From Ignelater luminosus (Eukaryota; Arthropoda; Insecta; Coleoptera; Elateridae): a DNA stretch of 64,000 nucleotides. The notes under the pieces are model-generated. The model was not told where the DNA came from and did no database searches. It worked only from the letters and a program-made list of their open reading frames with translations. The translations under genes were made by a program, and so were the position numbers. Positions 57,130-64,000 of the stretch are shown piece after piece. How positions within the stretch are numbered: the stretch's first letter is position 1; each line of letters starts with the position of its first letter. The stretch is from positions 62,001 to 126,000 of the forward strand of contig VTPC01091262.1 in assembly GCA_011009095.1 (NCBI GenBank). Direction: 5' to 3'.

Positions 57130-57780
57130 CTTTCGTTAGTGAAACTGAGGAAGTTAACGGATACAGAGAACGAATCAATTTAGCTACTCGAACACGTAAC
57201 ATGTGTCATTTTAGGATACAATACTTGCAATCCAATCGTAGCATATAAGGTGCTGCATCGGTGCAAACTAATCAAATACGTGAATACTGGATTCCTTTTG
57301 GCCACAAAAGACCTAACGTGTCATTAGAAAAAGCAGCAATGAAATGATTGATTGTTTCTAAAGCGTTTGATTTATCCTTGTCCTCTTCCTTTTCTAAAAT
57401 CTTAAAAACAAAATTCCTAATACCTCTTTGCTCCATATCCGTTCTTTCATCTAAAACGACCCAAACATTTTTATTGTTTACTTTGTTTCCTAATCTTCCC
57501 AGTGTAGTTTGATACAGTGGTATCGCGCAATTCTTCCTTATCGTTGATTCGTTTGGAATATCTTACTTAGTGTGTTTCTTTAAAAACTTTGCTAAAGTAT
57601 TTTCCGAAGGATATGTTTGCAGATGTATATGCTGTTTACAGGTCTTCATAAAAGTCTAACGGTTTAGCTCCTGGCTTTGATAGAGCAGTCACTAATAATT
57701 GTCCTTTGTTCTGGCTTTTTTTGTTCTTATTACTTTGATGTTTTATGGTCCGCTGGTGTTGAATCACTTTTTTTTTGAAT
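57130..57780 (-). pseudogene. hAT transposase remnant (CGGBP1-like type)
   Basis: On the minus strand VIQHQRTIKHQSN, KPLDFYEDL-stop-TAYTSANI, LAKFLKKHTK, IPNESTIRK, LYQTTLGRLGNKVNNKNVWV, VLDERTDMEQRGIRNFVFKI, ALETINHFIAAFSND and LVCTDAAPYML follow in family order. The blocks S-A-N-I, T-I-R-K, W-V-x-x-D-E-x-T-D and T-D-A-A-P-Y-M are typical of hAT-type proteins with an N-terminal C2H2/BED-like finger, often annotated as CGG triplet repeat-binding protein 1-like. D-E-x-T-D holds the first catalytic aspartate region. Several stops and frame changes. The C-terminus is lost against the BEL relic. Confidence 0.7.
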
Positions 57781-58554
57781 CAACTTTTTCGTTGCTGTTA
57801 CCGTAATTTTACAGAAATTGCAAAATAAAACACTTCCATCCGTTATAAAATCAGTGAATTCTTTTACGCACTAATTGCGACGCTTTTCTTTTCTTTTAAC
57901 ATTGTTGTGCTCGTATATGTGTTTACTGTACAAATATTTACCTACAGCTTACTTTTAAATTTGAATTTATTGCCAAGTAAATTATGAAAACAATAGACAT
58001 GTAGAGTTATTTGTCAGGTAGAATTTCTTGTTGGGTTTATCACCTCGCTCTTAGAAATCTATTGATAGTGTGGTGTTATACATAGTTCATTAATTATTTA
58101 ATTAAAAAGATTAAGAACTCCAAGAATTTGACTCTTGACTTAAAGCTACAACTAGATTACTTCTCATTTGCAAGTTTTTGTTCCTTCAAAACCTTTACTT
58201 TGTGAACATTTCTTGAAATTACTGAACGGGTTTTCTGGCTTTTCTGCTTAAATAAAAAAATGTATTGTTGAAACAGTAACAGTAAGCTTTGATATGAATA
58301 TAAAAATAAAGCAAGAATTAACATGGACATGGTCTACCTGCACATTTATGGTTTTAATCTTAAACGGACAAGTTACCTTTATTCAGACAATTCTTTGTTA
58401 AATCAAGTATCATCAAATATTTTATGTCTTGCCGCCTTCATTACAAAATAAGGAATAATTGAGGAAATCACTGGTACTCTCATACTCATACTTTGCGGAT
58501 ACACTAATGCTTAACTATCTGCAGTGTGGATTTTTACAAAGAGAAACAACAAAC
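57781..58554. other. no recognisable feature
   Basis: AT-rich; nothing seen. Confidence 0.5.
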
Positions 58555-58830
58555 TGTTTTTTATTCCATTATTTTTTCAAGTTATCCAATTAAATTCTTT
58601 TAATGAATTGAAAAGTTCATCAAAGCATGCCTGTATTAATTTTGTTTTCTTTTTGTTCTCCGCCCTTATTACACTTACTGTCACTGTCTAACTATAGAAA
58701 CTACCTGTGTCTCGTAACATATTAGACAATTTCTATATTGCATGAGCAGGAGTGATATCAGGTAGGTCCTAAAACACCCCGATTTATTGTAACCAACGGG
58801 GGACGATGGCAGTTCTTCTGACTGAAAACG
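58555..58830 (+). repeat. dispersed repeat X, copy 1
   Basis: Aligns with 61190-61470 in the same orientation, 2.64 kb away. Shared landmarks: ATTGAAAAGTTCATCAAAGC / ATTGAAAAATCCATCAAAGA, TTTTCTTTTTGTTCTCCGCC / TTTTCTTTGTTGTCCGTCC, and the best block CAGGTAGGTCCTAAAACACC followed by CCGATTTATTGTAACCAACG. No protein match; identity of the element unknown. Confidence 0.75.
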
Positions 58831-59925
58831 TGTTTAGTCACACTGTTGTCTAGATTTTTAATTTTATTTTATCTTATTAAGTTAACAGAAATTTATGACG
58901 CCACTAATACTTGAATTTTTGGAAAATTCCCCAATAGTCTTTTAAGAAACTCTTAGAGTACACAGCGAGTATACATCAAATGTGAACCTAAAGTTTATCT
59001 TCAACCAGCTCAATTAAATTATAAATCAAATTTAGTATCTTTATCAAGAATTCTTATTCTGAAAAAAAAGAGATCTTGTAGATAAAAAAATAGCAGACTT
59101 GTGTTGAGAATATTTCCTTGATAGATAGAATGATCTGATCTATAATTACCTGTATGCTTTAGTGAGCACGTTCTAGATTTAGAGAAACGATAATGGCATG
59201 CCTAGAAATGTCAGGATTTATCTATTTTTCTATTTAGATTTGCAATGAATAACTAGCAGTAGTAAGTAAAGCAGAAATTCGATAACTATTTGTTTCCCAA
59301 GGAAATTCAAATCTCATGAAATACGAGAAAATGATAAAGAAAGAAGCATATTACATTTTAAGTCATAATCCGAAAAATTACCTTTAAGATTGTTTTCTAT
59401 ATCACCCCTCAAGCGATTTTAAATATTTGCGTCTTTGTCCTTAGTAATATAATAATTCCCAGGAAGGAAATGAGAGAAATAATTTGGCATGACCGGAATT
59501 GGCTTTTATTAGTTACGAAGCTCATGATTTAAGAAGGGAGAGCACAGTTCCGGTTTTCTAGTATTAAAGGCCTAACATGTGCTTAAAATCACTTTGTACT
59601 TGCTTTGCATTAGGTGAATTAAAACGGATTCTTTTTTTGTAAATGGATAAATAATTATCCCCAAAAGGATTTTCACTAAAAGAGACCCTACGAGCTATTC
59701 ACATCACTAATTGTGCCTAACGAACTTTCATCTAAACACTCCATTCACCGAGAGGTCTGGTGTACTACTAAAATTGAATTAGCCCTTTGATCTTTATTCT
59801 ATTTGTGTTTAATCTGTACACTCTGAGAACTCACCTTTTGAAGATTAAACGTTGAGGGATGTTTACGAACGTTTTGTTTGCGAAAGGGTTGTTATATAGT
59901 ATATAACGAAAGTTAATCGTTAAAC
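58831..59925. other. no recognisable feature
   Basis: AT-rich; nothing seen apart from short simple runs. Confidence 0.5.
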
Positions 59926-59994
59926 TCAAGAAAGTAGTTTAGTGAAAAAAAGAAGAGAGGAAAGGTTAATTTGGATTTGCAGGATTTTATTGAG

Positions 59995-60115
59995 GTGAGA
60001 AAAGGGACCGAGGGCGGCGGCAACGGCGGCGGTCATGTCTCCTCTTCTTCTCTCTCTCTCTCTCTCGAGTGAACAGGAATTCCATTCCGTTCGGGAGTCG
60101 GAAGGTTTCACGATT
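59995..60115. promoter_or_regulatory. CpG-rich patch with GGC repeat and CT microsatellite
   Basis: GGGCGGCGGCAACGGCGGCG (60013-60032) is followed by a TCTCCTCTTCTTC tract and a CT run (60044-60066) in otherwise AT-rich DNA. On the minus strand an ATG in a fair context gives MTAAVAAALGPFSHLNKILQ. Such a patch is what a promoter and first exon can look like, but I see no splice donor or downstream exon, so this is only a candidate. Confidence 0.3.
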
Positions 60116-61189
60116 ACACGAACCGAAAAACATGCGAAAAATAAGAAACTTTTAAAGGAACGAATCCGACTTCACTATAAATCTTTTCGAATTAACTGGA
60201 AAGGAAATGGCCGTGTAGGTTGACTGCTGTAGAGCTTACTAGATTGTTAATCTAGTTAACGTTATAATGTGAAAATTCACAATTAAGTTACGTATGGTAA
60301 ATTGAAAACCACTTTGAAAGCTTTATTTAATATGTACCCTTTGATACTCAACCAGGTGTGTAGGTGAGCTTTCACCTTTGATATTAGTGTGTTAACATAA
60401 ATGTCACTTAATTACAGGTAAATGAGCTATTTCAGTTACTGTAAGAAATTTAAATTAAAATTATCGATCTTAAAATCAAATTTTTAGTTTTTCTTGTAGA
60501 GAAACAGAAAATCTTACGGAGCAAACGATCATTGCGCCAGCCAGATTATAAAGAGGATATCATGAAGGAATGTTATATTCCGTGGGTAGGTATGTTGGGC
60601 ATTGTTACGTATAGTGCTTAGGGCCATTATACTCACCAAAGAATCTCTTGTGATATGCAGGTGATGAAATTAAAGTAAATTAATATTTTAAGAATGCAAA
60701 GGAAACCTGTAGTCTTCTAAATGTGTTACTATATCTCTTTACGTTCAAAGAGTTCTGAAGAAGAAAACGGATTTTTTCAAATATTTTCATATATTAAATT
60801 CTTTTACTGCGTATAAACAAATTAACACTGTACACCATTAATCTTGAGGAAAGTGAGCCATTTTTAAGACATCAAACACCAGGAATCACATTATGTTCTT
60901 CTGTATAAAATCATAACACGTGGTAAAGTTAGGCAGGGTTGAAACAGTAGGAAGCATAGAAAATCTTGTAAATGTTAATGCTTCCCTGCACCACAACGCT
61001 TCATTGCTGAACAACTCAAAAGATTCTTCGACTTGCCAATAACGAAAAGCAGAATGTAATTATGTTTTAGAATCCGTTGAGTCAGCCAATACGTTTATCT
61101 ATTTTCTTGCGTACCGCGTAGATTAGACACCTTTACAAATAAAAACAACAAAGTGTTCTTCTATAGCTTTATTTTCTATAGTAAGAATT
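60116..61189. other. no recognisable feature
   Basis: AT-rich; nothing seen. Confidence 0.5.
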
Positions 61190-61470
61190 AATTTTCTTAA
61201 CCCGTAAAATTAAATTTTCTTTATTAAATTGAAAAATCCATCAAAGAATGCCTATATTAACTTCGTTCGTTTTCTTTGTTGTCCGTCCTCGTTGCAATTA
61301 CAGAATTATATTACTGTGACGAAAATTATCTATATTTCAAAGAACTCTAAACAAGCTGTTTCAGATAGCTGAGAAAATAGTAAAAGAGTGAATCAGGTAG
61401 GTCCTAAAACACCCCAATTTAGTATAACCAACGCGGTACGGTGCCAGTTCTCCTGAAAAAGTATTCTGTT
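61190..61470 (+). repeat. dispersed repeat X, copy 2
   Basis: Second copy of the repeat at 58555-58830, with CAGGTAGGTCCTAAAACACC at about 61398 followed by CCAATTTAGTATAACCAACG. The right edges fall at comparable points (about 25 bp after the shared block), suggesting a defined element end. Confidence 0.75.
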
Positions 61471-62079
61471 ACATTCGCATTAGTTTTTAAATTTTTTATA
61501 AGTTGTAAACGAGGTTTGTAGGCACTGAAGATGATTTCGTTCTTAGCCAGATAAGGAGCGCAACCACAGAAGTGTAAACAGGTAAACAAAAGTATGGCGA
61601 TAAATAATCCGAAAATGCGAATTTTATCCTGTTAATTCTTAACTGTAAGTGGATTAGTGCAAGAAAAGATAAAAATCTGATATTTTACTAGTGATGAAAT
61701 GGTTAACAGGATGTGCTTTTTGCGACAGTATTAGTTAAAGTGAATTAAAACAGGCGATAATCGGTTATGGGAATATATAAAAATCACCATGCAGGCAATT
61801 TCTTCAAGTCTTCCAACAGGAGTGCACACTGGATCCAGACCACTACTCCGTTACCGCAATTTGTGGTAAAGCAATTTTTTATAATTTAGAAAAAACAGTT
61901 CATGGTTTACTGAAGAAAGATCTTGAGAAACTCGTCAACATTTTCATCATGGGTAAACACACATCATACTGAACCTGCTTGAGCAATACGAGTTACTAGG
62001 ACATTATCCACTATAATTCTAAGCTTAAAGATAAATCTTTTTGAACCCAGCTTCGGAAACTTCCGCTTGCGGCCATCAG

Positions 62080-63500
62080 AAATCTTCTATGGCAGAAGAA
62101 AGCCGATTCTCACCACCAAAACAACAGAAGAAAGTAAAATAATTGCAAACGATCCCCCAGATCAATCCTCATTAACATTGTAACTAAAAATAAATTACAT
62201 GGCCATTTGCAGGGAAAACTAGATACAGGAATCTCATGCGCTACAACCCTTTCGTAACTGTGCCAGAAGTTCCAAAACAATTGCAAAACTGTGGATTTGC
62301 ACCTCTCGTAGGAAATTCAAACCATCACCTAGTGTCAAGAATTCAATTTATCACGAAAACGCATCTACCGCTGCAGCAATCACGCTAAAACACCAGTCTA
62401 AAGTAAAAGAAGACTTCAACTATTGTAGAAAGCTGCACTTAAACTAAAGACAGCACACATTTAAGCTTGCCAAAAGGGCCAAAATCTGCTTCAAAAGTTC
62501 CATTTAAGATATTCAAGTCTGTTGCAGCCGAACCTAAGAAGTTTTGTAAGGAATCTAAGCATTTCTTATTTGTTGACTTAATGCGACTTCCCAGATTTGC
62601 TTCAAGGGCTCATCTAAAGCAAAATAAAATTTCAACAACAAACACCTCACGTAGCAACCACATCGTCTTAAGACTTGACTTCAATTTATCGCAAAAATTT
62701 ATCATTGCTGCAGCAATAAAAAAACTAAAACTGAAGTAAAAGAAGACTAATTTACCAGAGACAATTGCAGCTAAACTTATAACTTACGTTCCGTCGCAAT
62801 GATTCCAATTAACATATTCAAGCTGATGTCAAAGGCTGAAGTGCGACAGCCAGGCCCAAATAGCTTCTCAAAAGATTTATGACCCTCTGCTTTGTCAGCA
62901 GTGCATAACTTATCAAATTCGCTTCAATGGTCCAATCAGAAGTAAAAGGAAACCTCACCTTACCACAGACATCTGCAGCTTAACTTAAAAGAGCTCACAT
63001 TCAATTTTGCTATAAAGTATTAAATCCGTTTCATGGATTCAGTCTGAAGCAAAAAAAAATTTTGATTTCCTGCAGACAGTTGTGAAAACACTTAGAAAAG
63101 TTCATGTGCCAAATACAAGGTTTCAAGGATTGAGCTGCTGTAATTACTTTATCTTGCGGCAATTAGCAATCTTCTATGGCAGGAGAAAGCCAATTTTCAC
63201 CACCAACACAAGAGAAGAGAGTAAAATAATTGCAGACCAATCTTCATTAACATTTTAACTAAATATAAATGACATGGCCACTTGCAGGGGAAACACGATG
63301 CAGCAATCTCGTGCGCTACAACCCTTTTGTAACTGTGTCTGACGTTCCAAGACATCAGAGTGAGGATTCGCACTTCTCCTAGGAGATTCAAAGAATTCAA
63401 GAATTCAATGAAGTAATTATTTTACCTTGCAGCACAAATTTCTCTGCCTCTGCAATAATCAAATTAACAAAATCAAACAGAATCCGTACCAAGGATTCAT
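62080..63500. repeat. tandem array of about 110-bp units in a 1.08-kb duplication
   Basis: Large scale: 62084-62330 aligns with 63162-63400 (AATCTTCTATGGCAGAAGAA / AATCTTCTATGGCAGGAGAA; CTACAACCCTTTCGTAACTG / CTACAACCCTTTTGTAACTG), an offset of about 1080 bp. Small scale: GCTTCAAAAGTTCCA near 62488, GCTTCAAGGGCTCATCTAAA near 62598, GCTTCAATGGTCCAATCAGA near 62920 and TTTCATGGATTCAGTCTGAA near 63030, with neighbouring units about 104-110 bp apart. The CACCACCAACACAA phrase is shared with the BEL 3' region at 56683. A 90-codon frame at 62467-62739 follows from the repeat and has no motif. Confidence 0.75.
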
Positions 63501-63584
63501 CTTAACTTAAAAAAGCACACATTACACCTGGAGGCGTAGCTCGAGCCTAATCCCTGGTTTATCCCGAGTTAAATTTTACTAGCT

Positions 63585-63700
63585 CTCTTAAATAGTTAAT
63601 GGAGGACGAAACGAATTTTTTTTAAAAGATGATTAAGGGAGGGCAACCCGACCAGGTACCACTGTAGGTGACCCATGGGATGGCGTAAATCGAGCAAACT
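63585..63700 (+). repeat. isolated unit of the 45-48.6 kb array family
   Basis: AGTTAATGGAGGACGAAACG, AAGATGATTAAGGGAGGGCA, CCCGACCAGGTACCACTGTA and GATGGCGTAAATCGAGC match the wording of the 44995-48620 array (AGTTAATTGAAGGTAAAATG; AAGATGATTAAGGCTGAAAC; GATGGCGTAACCCAATCG). One partial unit only. Confidence 0.55.
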
Positions 63701-64000
63701 TTCTTTATTCATGAAGGTGTCTTTTTTTAAAATCGTACTGAGTAAAATCATTGCATTAGTTGAACTTGCTCATAACAATAGCAATCATGGATATATCTAA
63801 CATGCACAAGTTCGATGTTTAAACATGTACATGCATGAACCACCATTATCAGTTTTATTATTACAAATAAATTTGAGGTAAACACAAAACGTGCTTTTGG
63901 CAAATATCAATTCAATCCTTTTTAAAACGAAGGTGTGGCATCCTTGAGTAAGTCGAATCGGGTACAAAATCAAATCAGCTGCATACTAGTAAGCAATCAA

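Overview
This is a stretch of an arthropod nuclear genome, most likely an insect. It is AT-rich and very rich in transposable elements, and it contains one scaffold gap of exactly 100 N at 26717-26816. The arthropod call rests on the element families seen: several mariner subfamilies with TA target duplications, a DD41D mariner relative, a CR1/Jockey-like LINE whose ORF1 has a PHD-type finger, BEL/Pao and Ty3/gypsy relics, and hAT relics. I cannot name the species. I found no convincing intact host gene, tRNA gene, rRNA gene, CRISPR array or bacterial-type operon in the 64 kb.

Layout. 1-234: end of a hAT transposase. 278-1519: a broken but complete-ended mariner. 1992-2139: three hairpins in a row. 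3229-7256: a nearly full-length LINE on the minus strand, next to a hAT relic with a BED finger (7257-8181). 9250-10110: a 9-bp GC-rich minisatellite. 12110-15560: a decayed Ty3/gypsy element in which gag, protease, RT, RNase H and integrase can all still be traced. 18591-19884: a second mariner, killed by one stop and by loss of the third catalytic aspartate. 20330-21060: scraps of another LINE. 23020-28640: three pieces of a repeated arthropod protein family of unknown function, separated by inserted DNA that includes the gap and the best-preserved mariner (26951-28243). 31790-32555: a DD41D transposase. 32985-33666: half a mariner. 37066-37226: a 161-bp MITE. 38353-39628: another mariner.

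The right-hand third is different. 42150-44580 and 44995-48620 are two neighbouring arrays of long degenerate tandem repeats. The second runs up to a decayed copy (48700-51215) of an unnamed arthropod protein family in which I recognise the pattern of a FEN1/XPG-like (PIN-type) nuclease. 53720-57000 is a BEL/Pao relic and 57130-57780 a hAT relic on the other strand. 58555-58830 and 61190-61470 are two copies of an unknown repeat. 62080-63500 is another tandem array of about 110-bp units, and 63585-63700 is a stray unit of the 45-48 kb array family.

Nothing here works together as a pathway; the window is a record of successive insertions and decay. The only reading frame close to functional is the mariner transposase at 27129-28154. 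The two points most worth follow-up are the PIN-like family with its flanking arrays and the split unknown family at 23-28.7 kb.
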